Source: DASSKP01 sp035695045 (GTDB lineage: Bacteria; Actinomycetota; Actinomycetes; JAFAQI01). Taken from it: 64,000 nt of DNA. Below are positions 34,318-42,462 of the stretch, piece by piece; the stretch's first letter is position 1; every line of letters begins with the position of its first letter. The translations under genes and the position numbers were made by a program. The stretch spans positions 1-64,000 of the forward strand of contig DASSEX010000051.1 in assembly GCA_035695045.1 (NCBI GenBank), read 5' to 3'. The notes under the pieces were generated by a model. That model did not search any database. It worked only from the letters and a program-made list of their open reading frames with translations, and was not told the DNA's origin.

Positions 34318-35568
34318 GTGTCATCGACCTGGTTCGACCTCGATCCCGAATCGCCGTTCTCGCTGACGAACCTCCCCTACGGAGTCGTGCTCTGCGACCG
34401 CCTTCCTGGCCGCCGCGTGGTCGTCCGGGTGGGCCAGCAGGTTCTCGATCTCGGCCGCTTGGCGGAGCGCGGGCTCGTTCCCGGAGAGGAATGGTGGGCT
34501 ACCGGCTCGCTCAATGCGTTCATGGCCACGGGCCCGGTGCGATGGCGAGAGGTCCGGTCACGGTTGACCGACCTGCTCGTCGACACCGGCCGGATGGACG
34601 ACGTGGCCACGGCGATGCTGCCGCTCGAGGAGACGACGCCGATGTTGCCGTTCGACGTCGGTGACTACGTCGACTTCTACGCAAGCGAGCATCACGCGTC
34701 GAACGTGGGCCGACTGCTGCGACCCGGCCAGGAACCGCTGCCGCCCAACTGGCGTCATCTCCCTATCGGCTACCACGGGCGCAGCGGCACTGTCGTCGTC
34801 TCCGGGACGGACATCCGACGTCCATGCGGGCAGCGCCTGCCGGCCGGAGCGAAACCCGTTGACGGGGCTCCGGAGTTCGGTCCGACCCAGCGGCTCGACT
34901 TCGAGGCAGAGGTCGGCTGGGTCGTCGGGGCCCCGTCGGTGCAGGGTGAGCCCATCCCGGTCGACGCCTTCGCCGACCACGTCTTCGGCGTGTGCCTCGT
35001 CAACGACTGGTCGGCGCGCGACATCCAGTCGTGGGAGTACCAGCCGCTCGGCCCGTTCCTCGGGAAGTCGTTCGCGACGTCGGTCTCGCCCTGGGTCGTG
35101 CCGCTGGACGCTCTGCAAGCGGCCCGGTGCGAGGTTCGCTCCACGACGGACGGCGGGCTGCTGCCCTATCTGCGCGAGTCGGAGCCGTGGGGGATCGACC
35201 TGAGCCTGGAGGTGCGCCTCAACGGCACCGTGGTGTCGCGACCGCCGTACCGGTTGATGCACTGGTCGCCGGCGCAGATGCTCGCCCATCTCACGGTCAA
35301 CGGCGCGTCCGTGCGCAGCGGTGACCTCTACGCGTCCGGAACCGTGAGTGGCCCGACCCGGGACGAGTTCGGGTCACTCATCGAGCTGAGCGACAACGGT
35401 GCGACACCGCTCACTCTCGATGACGGCTCGACCCGCGCCTTCCTCGAGGACGGTGACGAGGTGGAGATCACCGCGACCGCGTCGGGAGCCGACGGCTGCC
35501 GCATCGGACTCGGCGAGGTCACCGGCACCGTCGTTCCTGCGCTCGCTACAGGAGAACGCCCGGGTTGA
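34318..35568 (+). CDS. fahA: Fumarylacetoacetase
   Basis: This 416-residue, full-length FAH has an N-terminal domain opening STWFDLDPESPFSLTNLPYG, then VDFYASEHHASNVGRL, LPIGYHGRSGTVVVSG, LDFEAEVGWVVG and VNDWSARDIQSWEYQPLGPF, which carry the metal-binding acidic residues and catalytic His. It hydrolyses fumarylacetoacetate to fumarate and acetoacetate, the last step of tyrosine and phenylalanine breakdown. The GTG at 34318 gives the standard start. hpd is 10 kb away on the other strand; hmgA is not in the window. The last 23 bases overlap the convergent oxidase gene. Confidence 0.95.
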   Translation: MSSTWFDLDPESPFSLTNLPYGVVLCDRLPGRRVVVRVGQQVLDLGRLAERGLVPGEEWWATGSLNAFMATGPVRWREVRSRLTDLLVDTGRMDDVATAMLPLEETTPMLPFDVGDYVDFYASEHHASNVGRLLRPGQEPLPPNWRHLPIGYHGRSGTVVVSGTDIRRPCGQRLPAGAKPVDGAPEFGPTQRLDFEAEVGWVVGAPSVQGEPIPVDAFADHVFGVCLVNDWSARDIQSWEYQPLGPFLGKSFATSVSPWVVPLDALQAARCEVRSTTDGGLLPYLRESEPWGIDLSLEVRLNGTVVSRPPYRLMHWSPAQMLAHLTVNGASVRSGDLYASGTVSGPTRDEFGSLIELSDNGATPLTLDDGSTRAFLEDGDEVEITATASGADGCRIGLGEVTGTVVPALATGERPG

Positions 35569-36895
35569 GCAGGCCGCGCGGATCGAGAGCGTTCTTGATC
35601 GCGCGCATCATCGCGATCTCCTCGGGTGAGCGCGACAGCGACAGCCACTCGCGCTTCGCCCGGCCCACACCGTGCTCGGCGCTGATGCTGCCGCCGTACG
35701 ACGCCACGAGCTTGAGCACCGCGTCGCTGACCGCCTCACCCGCGTCGACCGCACCGAGAACGTTCACGTGCAGATTGCCCTCGTTGACATGACCGAAGAG
35801 GATCGTCCTGGCCTCGGGGACGACCGCAGCGACGGTGCCCGGCAGCTCGGCCACGGCCGCGGCGAGCGACGGCAGCGGCACGGCGACGTCGAGCTTGACC
35901 GGGACCCCGGCGGCATTGATCGCCTCGGTGTGCGACTCGCGGTAGGCCCAGAGCGCGTGTCGCCCTCTCGGGTCCGATGCGACGGTCGCGTCCCGGACCC
36001 CGTCGCACTCCTCGAGCGCAGCGAGCAGCTCGTCGGTGGGATCGTCGTGCTGCGCGCACTCGAACAGCACATAGGCCGGGTGTTCTTCGGCGAACGGTGC
36101 GGCGAGACCGGCCTTCTCACGCACCAGGGCAAGGCCGTCGGCGAAGAACAGCTCCGCGGCTTCGAGCGAAGGCATCCGGTCGCGGAGGCGGCGTACGACG
36201 TCCACTGCCGCTGATGTGCCGTCGACGGCGACGAGAGCGACGGTCCGGCCGGACAGCAGCGGCACCAGCCGCAGCCGCAGGCGGGTGACGACACCCAGCG
36301 TCCCCTCGCTGCCGGCGAGCAGCGAGACGACGTCGTACCCCGTGTTGTCCTTCGGCAGGCCACCGAGGCGAGTGACGACCGAGCCGTCCGCAAGGACCGC
36401 TTCGACCCCCAGCACCTGCGCACGCATCGTGCCGTAACGCAGGACCCGCTCTCCCCCTGCGTTGGTGGCGCACATGCCGCCGACCGTGCACGATTCACGC
36501 GCGGCGAAGTCGACACCGACGTCGAATCCCGCGGCGCGCACGTGCTTCTGCAGCACCGCAAGCGGCACACCCGCACCGACGGTCACCTGCGCGGCGAGCG
36601 GGTCGACGTCACCGAGCTCGCGCAGCCGCGCCGTCGAGAGCAGGACCGCGCCATCGACAGGCACGGAGCCGCCGACGAGTCCCGTGTTTCCGCCCTGGAT
36701 GCAGACGGCCACTCCCTCGGATGCACAGATGTTGACAACCGCGGCCACCTCGGCGGTCGTGGCGGGCCGGACGACGCAGCGCGACGCGCCCTGGAAGCGG
36801 CGCGTCCAGTCGGTCTCGTAGGACGCCCGCACGGAGGCATCGACGAGCACGTGATCGGCGCCGACCGCATCCGCGAGCGCCTGCTCCACGGTCAC
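35546..36895 (-). CDS. FAD-linked D-2-hydroxyacid dehydrogenase (D-2-hydroxyglutarate/D-lactate type)
   Basis: A 449-residue enzyme of the vanillyl-alcohol oxidase FAD family: VCIQGGNTGLVGGSVP in the FAD domain, ESCTVGGMCATNAGG, GYDVVSLLAGSEGTLG, and FGHVNEGNLHVNV and EHGVGRAKREW in the C-terminal domain. These fit D-2-hydroxyglutarate, D-lactate or glycolate dehydrogenases. The gene overlaps serA by 4 bases. SerA-type enzymes also reduce 2-oxoglutarate to D-2-hydroxyglutarate, so D-2-hydroxyglutarate is the most likely substrate here (inference). Confidence 0.88.
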   Translation of the reverse strand: MTVEQALADAVGADHVLVDASVRASYETDWTRRFQGASRCVVRPATTAEVAAVVNICASEGVAVCIQGGNTGLVGGSVPVDGAVLLSTARLRELGDVDPLAAQVTVGAGVPLAVLQKHVRAAGFDVGVDFAARESCTVGGMCATNAGGERVLRYGTMRAQVLGVEAVLADGSVVTRLGGLPKDNTGYDVVSLLAGSEGTLGVVTRLRLRLVPLLSGRTVALVAVDGTSAAVDVVRRLRDRMPSLEAAELFFADGLALVREKAGLAAPFAEEHPAYVLFECAQHDDPTDELLAALEECDGVRDATVASDPRGRHALWAYRESHTEAINAAGVPVKLDVAVPLPSLAAAVAELPGTVAAVVPEARTILFGHVNEGNLHVNVLGAVDAGEAVSDAVLKLVASYGGSISAEHGVGRAKREWLSLSRSPEEIAMMRAIKNALDPRGLLNPGVLL

Positions 36896-38088
36896 GACAG
36901 CAGCCTGACCCGCACGGTCTCGTCCATCGCGGCCAGCTCGTCGAGCACGGCGGGCGGGTAGTCGACCGCCACGTCCGTGAGCACGTAACCGAGGTCACCG
37001 CGAGTGCCGAGCAGCTGAGCCTCGATGTTGACCTTGTGCTCCGCGAGCGTGCCGTTGATCGCGGCGAGAACGCCGGGCACGTTGTGGTGGATGTGCGCGA
37101 TCCGGTGGCCGTCCGGTCGCGGCGGCAACGTGAGGTGCGGAAGGTTGACGCTCATCGACGTCGATCCCTCCACGACGTAGTCGCGCAGCTTGCCGGCGAC
37201 GTATCGACCGATGTCCTGCTGCGCCTCCTCGGTGGATCCACCGATGTGCGGGGTGAGGATCACGTTGGGCAGGCCCCGCAGCTCGCTGACGAACTCGTCG
37301 CCACGGCCCTTGGGTTCCGTCGGGAACACGTCGACCGCGGCGCCGGCGAGGTGCCCGCTCTCCAGATGGCTGCGCAACGCGTGGTGGTCGACGACGAAGC
37401 CCCGGGAGAGGTTCAGGAACAGCGCGCCGTCGCGCATCCGCGCGAACTGCTGCTCACCGAAGATGTCGCGGTTGGTCGCCCTGCCGTCGACGTGCAGGGT
37501 CACGACCTCGGCGTTCTCGAGCAGCTCGTCGAGGTTCTCGCAACGTCGCGCGTTGCCGAGCGCGAGCTTGTCCGCGGTGTCGTAGAACAGCACCTGCATG
37601 CCGAGCGCCTCGGCGAGCACTGACAGCTGCGCGCCGATGTTGCCGTAGCCGACGATGCCGAGACGTCGCCCGCGGATCTCGTGCGCGCCTTCTGCCGACT
37701 TGTCCCAGATGCCCGCGTGCATGTCGGCGTTCTTCCGGGTCAGGCCACGGGTGAGCGCCACGATCTCCGCGATGGCGAGCTCGACGACGCTTCGGGTGTT
37801 GGAGAACGGCGCGTTGAAGACCGCGACTCCCCGTGCGTTCGCGGCTTCGAGGTCGATCTGGTTGGTGCCGATGCAGAAGGCGCCGATCGCGACCAGGTCA
37901 GCGGCCGCCGCGAGAACCGCTGCCGGGACGTCGGTCTTCGACCTGATGCCCAGCAGCTGGACGCCGTCAAGAGCGGCGAGCAGCTCCTTCTCGTCGTAGG
38001 CACGCTCAGCCGTCTCCACCTCGCAACCGGCCGCGGCAAGCACGGAGACAGCGTCCGGGTGGACGTTTTCGAGCAGGAGCGCGCGCAC
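36892..38088 (-). CDS. serA: D-3-phosphoglycerate dehydrogenase
   Basis: A 398-residue enzyme with the E. coli-length layout: substrate domain (GAFCIGTNQIDLEAANARG), NAD domain with GIVGYGNIGAQL, catalytic Arg in LSRGFVVD and His in TPHIGGSTEEAQQ, and a C-terminal ACT domain (HHNVPGVLAAINGTLAEHKVNI). It makes 3-phosphohydroxypyruvate for serine synthesis and is probably serine-inhibited through ACT. It is longer than the hydroxyacid dehydrogenases and shorter than the about 530-residue type usual in actinobacteria, so a second copy may exist. The next gene overlaps it by 4 bases. Confidence 0.92.
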   Translation of the reverse strand: MRALLLENVHPDAVSVLAAAGCEVETAERAYDEKELLAALDGVQLLGIRSKTDVPAAVLAAAADLVAIGAFCIGTNQIDLEAANARGVAVFNAPFSNTRSVVELAIAEIVALTRGLTRKNADMHAGIWDKSAEGAHEIRGRRLGIVGYGNIGAQLSVLAEALGMQVLFYDTADKLALGNARRCENLDELLENAEVVTLHVDGRATNRDIFGEQQFARMRDGALFLNLSRGFVVDHHALRSHLESGHLAGAAVDVFPTEPKGRGDEFVSELRGLPNVILTPHIGGSTEEAQQDIGRYVAGKLRDYVVEGSTSMSVNLPHLTLPPRPDGHRIAHIHHNVPGVLAAINGTLAEHKVNIEAQLLGTRGDLGYVLTDVAVDYPPAVLDELAAMDETVRVRLLS

Positions 38089-38164
38089 GACCAGATCCTC
38101 ACGGCGACGGAGATTTCCTTGCCATTCTAGGGAATCGATCGACCTGCGAGGTTATTCGGTCGAC

Positions 38165-38193
38165 TTGACAATCTGGAGTTACTTACTTTAGAA
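38165..38193 (+). promoter_or_regulatory. Probable promoter of the sulfate ABC operon
   Basis: TTGACA at 38165-38170 and TTAGAA at 38188-38193 (17-base gap; TTTAGA with 16 also fits). It lies 42 bases before the sbp start in an AT-rich patch. An imperfect dyad, GATTTCC/GGGAATC at 38112-38136, lies nearer serA and could bind the Rrf2 regulator encoded at the operon end. Confidence 0.65.
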
Positions 38194-38234
38194 AGCACGG
38201 TTAGTTCGGCCCACCGTCCAGCAGAGAGGTCTCC

Positions 38235-39248
38235 ATGCGCGCCCCTCGCCCCACCCGCGCCCTGCCCGTCGCCGTCGCTGCCGTCTCGATCGCCGCCCTT
38301 GCGACCGGTTGCTCCACCACGTCTGCGAGCGCCAGGTCCGGAGGCGGCTCCAGCCTGAACCTCGTCGCCTACTCGACGCCACAGCAGGCGTACAGCGCCC
38401 TCATCCCCCAGTTCACGGCCACGGCCGGGGGCAAGGGCGTGAGCTTCCGCCAGTCGTACGGCGCCTCCGGGAGCCAGAGCCGGGCGGTGCTCGCCGGCCA
38501 GCCGGCTGACGTCGTCGAGTTCTCCCTCGAGCCGGACATGTCGAAGCTGGTCGATGCCGGCCTCGTCGCCTCGGACTGGAACAGCGGGCAGTACAAGGGC
38601 ATCGTCACCGACTCGGTCGTCGTCTTCGTCGTCCGCAAGGGCAACCCGAGGCACATCACCGGCTGGAACGACCTGGTGAAGCCAGGCATCAAGGTGGTGA
38701 CCCCGAACGTCTTCAGCTCGGGCAGCGCCAAGTGGAACCTCATGGCGGCGTACGGGTCCCAGATCAAGCAGGGCAGGACACCGGCCGAGGCGCTGGCGTT
38801 TGTCAAGGCTGTACTGAAGAACACGGTGGCTCAGCCCGAGAGCGGCTCGAAGGCCACCGAAGCCTTCGTCGGCGGCACCGGTGACGTGCTGATCAGCTAC
38901 GAGAACGAGGCGATCAAGGCACAGCAGGGCGGCGCGGACGTCGACTACGTCACGCCCGACCAGACGATCCTCATCGAGAACCCGATCGCGGTAACGAAGA
39001 GCGCGCCCGCGGCTGCGCAGCAGTTCGTGTCCTTCCTCTACACCGACGCCGCGCAGAAGACGTTCGCGAAGTACGGCTACCGCCCGGTGGTCACAGCGGA
39101 CCTCGACAAGAGCAGGTTCCCGACGCCGAGGCAGCTGTTCACCATCGACGACCTCGGCGGCTGGTCCACGGTGAACAAGCAGTTCTTCGACCCGACCAAC
39201 GGCTCCATCTCCAAGATCGAGAACGAGCTGGGCGTCTCTGGTGGCTGA
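38235..39248 (+). CDS. sbp: Sulfate/thiosulfate ABC substrate-binding lipoprotein
   Basis: A 337-residue protein with a lipoprotein signal (LATGC, Cys26) and a type II binding fold of the Sbp/CysP family: FRQSYGASGSQSRAVLAGQPADVVEFS, WNDLVKPGIKVVTPN, SGSAKWNLMAAYG and TGDVLISYENEA. It captures sulfate or thiosulfate outside the membrane. It is first in the operon sbp-cysT-cysW-cysA-rrf2. The next gene starts inside its last codons. Confidence 0.93.
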   Translation: MRAPRPTRALPVAVAAVSIAALATGCSTTSASARSGGGSSLNLVAYSTPQQAYSALIPQFTATAGGKGVSFRQSYGASGSQSRAVLAGQPADVVEFSLEPDMSKLVDAGLVASDWNSGQYKGIVTDSVVVFVVRKGNPRHITGWNDLVKPGIKVVTPNVFSSGSAKWNLMAAYGSQIKQGRTPAEALAFVKAVLKNTVAQPESGSKATEAFVGGTGDVLISYENEAIKAQQGGADVDYVTPDQTILIENPIAVTKSAPAAAQQFVSFLYTDAAQKTFAKYGYRPVVTADLDKSRFPTPRQLFTIDDLGGWSTVNKQFFDPTNGSISKIENELGVSGG

Positions 39249-40059
39249 GGCCACCCTCGCGCGCGGCGGTCGGCCGGTGGCAGCGCCACGGCTGACCGCC
39301 GCGCTCGGCCCCGGGGCGGCCATGCTCTACCTCTCGGTGATGGTGGCGCTGCCGATCGCCGCGCTCGCATCGAAAGCCGCGAGTGACCGGTTCTGGCCGG
39401 CCATCACCTCACCGCAAGCGGAGTCAGCGCTGTGGCTGACGTTTCTCATGGCCGTCGCCACGACGGTGATCGACGTGGTGACCGGAGTGCTCATCGCCTG
39501 GGTGCTCGTCCGCGACGACTTCCCCGGCAAGGGCGTCGTCAACGCCGTGATCGACCTGCCATTCGCACTTCCGACGATCGTCGCGGGGCTCGTGCTGATG
39601 TCGCTCTACGGACCGAAGAGTCCGTTGCACATCAACGTCGTGCAGAGCCGAACCGCCGTGCTGCTCGCGCTGCTCTTCGTCACGCTGCCGTTCGTCGTGC
39701 GCGCCGTCCAGCCGGTGCTGCTCGCCCTCGACCGCGACGTCGAGGCGGCCGCGTCCTGCCTGGGTGCCGGCCCGTGGCAGACGTTCCGAAGGCTCACACT
39801 TCCGGCAATCCTGCCTGCGGCCCTCACCGGCGCCGGACTCGCGTTCGCCCGCGCGCTGGGCGAGTTCGGCTCGATCGTGCTGATCTCGGGCAACATCCCG
39901 TTCAAGACGCAGGTCGCCTCGGTCTTCATCAGCGGCCAGGTCGAGTCCGGCGACACCCACGGCGCTGCTGCGGTCAGTGTCGTGCTCCTGCTCGCCGCCC
40001 TGGCTGTGCTCGGGCTGCTCAGCCTCGCCAGCCGCCGGATGCGGACGCGACATGTCTAA
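39241..40059 (+). CDS. cysT: Sulfate ABC permease CysT
   Basis: A 272-residue permease with about six membrane spans and the ABC coupling motif EAAASCLGAGPWQTFRRLTLP. It pairs with CysW to form the channel. The GTG at 39241 overlaps the sbp stop by 8 bases, and its own end overlaps cysW by 8 bases. Confidence 0.92.
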   Translation: MAEATLARGGRPVAAPRLTAALGPGAAMLYLSVMVALPIAALASKAASDRFWPAITSPQAESALWLTFLMAVATTVIDVVTGVLIAWVLVRDDFPGKGVVNAVIDLPFALPTIVAGLVLMSLYGPKSPLHINVVQSRTAVLLALLFVTLPFVVRAVQPVLLALDRDVEAAASCLGAGPWQTFRRLTLPAILPAALTGAGLAFARALGEFGSIVLISGNIPFKTQVASVFISGQVESGDTHGAAAVSVVLLLAALAVLGLLSLASRRMRTRHV

Positions 40060-40843
40060 GCAACTGCTGCGCTTCACAGCGCTCGGCTACCTGACTCTGC
40101 TGCTTCTCGCGCCGGTCGGCATGATCGCGTATCGCACCTTCGCGCATGGCCTCTCGCCGGTGTGGCACGCGCTGACGACGCCGAGCGCCTTGCATGCGGT
40201 CTACCTCTCGCTCGCGGTCACCGCTATCGCCGTGCCGCTCAACATCGTCTTCGGGGTCGGCACCGGCGTCCTGCTCGCCCGCCGCCGGATGCCGGCGGGC
40301 GGCCTGGTGAACCTTCTCGTCAACCTGCCGTTCGCGATGTCACCCGTCGTCATCGGTCTCGCCCTGTTCGTCCTCTACGGCCGCACCGGCTGGATCGGGA
40401 GCTGGCTGGCCGCCCACAGCCTTCAGGTCCTGTTCTCCTTCCCCGGCTTGGTCCTCGCGACCGCATTCGTGTCGCTTCCGTTCGTGATCCGAGAGGTAGT
40501 GCCCGTCCTGGAGGAGCTCGGCGACGACCAGGAGCAGGCCGCCGCGACGCTCGGCGCCAACTCCCGCCAGACCTTCTGGCGGATCACCCTGCCGTCCATC
40601 CGCTGGGCCCTGGTCTATGGCGTCGTACTCAGTGCGGCGCGCGCGCTCGGGGAGTACGGCGCCGTGAGCATCGTCTCCGGCAACATCGTCGGCCAGACGC
40701 AGACGCTCCCGCTGCTCGTCGAGGAACGCTTCCGCGACTTCGACTCGACCGGCGCCTACAGCACCGGCTTCCTGCTCGCCCTCATCTCACTGCTGATCCT
40801 CGCGGCGATGACGCTGCTGAGCCGACGCAAGGAGCACCCCTAG
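40052..40843 (+). CDS. cysW: Sulfate ABC permease CysW
   Basis: A 263-residue permease with about six spans and the coupling motif QAAATLGANSRQTFWRITLP, plus LGEYGAVSIVSGNI and FRDFDSTGAYSTGF typical of CysW. The ATG at 40052 lies inside the end of cysT. Two bases separate its stop from the cysA ATG. Confidence 0.92.
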   Translation: MSKQLLRFTALGYLTLLLLAPVGMIAYRTFAHGLSPVWHALTTPSALHAVYLSLAVTAIAVPLNIVFGVGTGVLLARRRMPAGGLVNLLVNLPFAMSPVVIGLALFVLYGRTGWIGSWLAAHSLQVLFSFPGLVLATAFVSLPFVIREVVPVLEELGDDQEQAAATLGANSRQTFWRITLPSIRWALVYGVVLSAARALGEYGAVSIVSGNIVGQTQTLPLLVEERFRDFDSTGAYSTGFLLALISLLILAAMTLLSRRKEHP

Positions 40844-40845
40844 AC

Positions 40846-41841
40846 ATGAGCATCGACGCCCGCGGCATCACGAAGACGTTCGGTGACTTTCACGCGCTGC
40901 GTGACGTCACCGTCAGCATCGAACGCGGGCGACTCACCGCGCTCCTCGGCCCGAGCGGCGGCGGCAAGTCGACGCTGCTGCGGATCATCGCGGGCCTCGA
41001 GACGCCGGACCAGGGTCGGGTCTACATCGATGGCAAGGACATGACCGGCATCCCGGCCCGCCGACGCGGAGTCGGCTTCGTCTTCCAGCACTACGCCGCC
41101 TTCCCGCACATGACCGTCTGGGACAACGTCGCGTTCGGCCTGAAGATCGCCAAAACCGACAGGGCGAAGACGGCCGAGCGGGTTGGGGAGCTGCTCGACC
41201 TCGTGCACCTGTCCGGGCTGTCGCACCGCTATCCGGCTGAGCTGTCCGGTGGGCAACGGCAGCGCATGGCACTCGCTCGAGCGCTCGCCGTGCAACCGAA
41301 GCTGCTGCTGCTCGACGAGCCGTTCGGAGCGCTCGACGTCAAGGTGCGCCAGGAGCTACGGGCGTGGCTGCGCGAGTTGCACGAGCAGGTGCACGCGACG
41401 ACGGTGTTCGTGACCCACGACCAGGAAGAGGCCATGGACCTCGCCGACCAGGTCGTGCTGATCAACGACGGCGCGGTCGAGCAGATCGGACCACCCGAGG
41501 AGCTCTACGACCATCCCGCCAACCCCTTCGTCATGGGCTTCCTCGGCGACACCACCAGGATCGGCGACCAGCTGGTGCGTCCGCACGACATCGAGGTGCT
41601 CCGCAGCAAGGACGGTTACGGCGCGTTCGAAGGCGTCGTGCAGCGAGTCATCGGGCTCGGCTTTCACAGCCGCCTGGAGGTCGTGCTCGCCGACGGGAGC
41701 GAGGCAACCGTCCAGCTGACCCGCGCACATGCCAGGCAGCTCGAATTGCAGGTCGGAGACACCGTCTACCTCCGACCCCTCGCCCAGGGACCGCGGCACG
41801 AGATCGCCGCCACGCGCTCCGGTGACGTGCACACGGCCTGA
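40846..41841 (+). CDS. cysA: Sulfate ABC ATPase CysA
   Basis: A 331-residue ATPase with Walker A GPSGGGKST, Q-loop VFQHYAAFPHMTV, signature LSGGQRQRM, Walker B LLLLDEPFGALD and H-loop VFVTHDQEEA. The C-terminal beta domain (about 240-331) carries LVRPHDIEVL typical of CysA. It energises sulfate uptake for cysteine synthesis. Confidence 0.94.
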   Translation: MSIDARGITKTFGDFHALRDVTVSIERGRLTALLGPSGGGKSTLLRIIAGLETPDQGRVYIDGKDMTGIPARRRGVGFVFQHYAAFPHMTVWDNVAFGLKIAKTDRAKTAERVGELLDLVHLSGLSHRYPAELSGGQRQRMALARALAVQPKLLLLDEPFGALDVKVRQELRAWLRELHEQVHATTVFVTHDQEEAMDLADQVVLINDGAVEQIGPPEELYDHPANPFVMGFLGDTTRIGDQLVRPHDIEVLRSKDGYGAFEGVVQRVIGLGFHSRLEVVLADGSEATVQLTRAHARQLELQVGDTVYLRPLAQGPRHEIAATRSGDVHTA

Positions 41842-41844
41842 GTC

Positions 41845-42462
41845 ATGCGCGAGACGCTGCGGATCTCCGCCCGGGCCGACTACGCCATCCGGGCAACTGC
41901 GGCCATCGCGGTGCTGCCGGCGGACGACTTGGTGACCGCCGGCACCCTCTCGAACGCACAGGACATCCCGCTGCGCTTCCTGCTGATGATCCTGAGCGAT
42001 CTGCGCCGAGCCGGGCTCGTCGAGAGTCGCCGTGGCCCGGGAGGCGGTTATCGGCTGGGCCGACCTGCCTCAGAGCTCACGGTCGCCGAGGTCATCCGAG
42101 CTGTCGACATCGCACCCGGCGGACGCGCATCGGAACCGCAACCTGCTCCACCGGACAGGTCCTCGACGACGGCCCGGGTGCACGCACTCTGGGCCATGCT
42201 GCGGACGAATCTCCAGCACGCGCTCGAGCAGACGACCATCGCCGATGTCCTCGCCGACGGCGGACGAGCTTCCTCAGCTCGTGAGCACAGCGGCGGTCAG
42301 GAGGATCGCGTCGTTGAGGAAGTGCGCGATGATCGGCCGGTCGAGCCGGCGGTGCTTCTGGAACGACCGCGTCGCCCAGTAGCCGAACGGCACCGTCGCG
42401 ATGAGCCCCACGCCGTAATAGGTGTGGTACGACGTCCGGAGGGCGAGGCTGAGCGCGAGTGA
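41845..42462 (+). CDS. Rrf2-family regulator with antisense-overlapping tail
   Basis: A 205-residue Rrf2 protein. The winged helix (ISARADYAIRATAAIAVL, IPLRFLLMILSDLRRAGLVESRRGPGGGYRL) is clear, but the protein has no Cys at all, so it is CymR-like rather than an Fe-S IscR. It begins 3 bases after cysA and most likely represses the sulfate operon. Residues up to about 143 fill a normal Rrf2; residues 144-205 run antisense through the end of the convergent CPBP gene and look non-natural. A TGA in the +1 frame at 42280 suggests a lost stop by a one-base change. Confidence 0.8.
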   Translation: MRETLRISARADYAIRATAAIAVLPADDLVTAGTLSNAQDIPLRFLLMILSDLRRAGLVESRRGPGGGYRLGRPASELTVAEVIRAVDIAPGGRASEPQPAPPDRSSTTARVHALWAMLRTNLQHALEQTTIADVLADGGRASSAREHSGGQEDRVVEEVRDDRPVEPAVLLERPRRPVAERHRRDEPHAVIGVVRRPEGEAERE

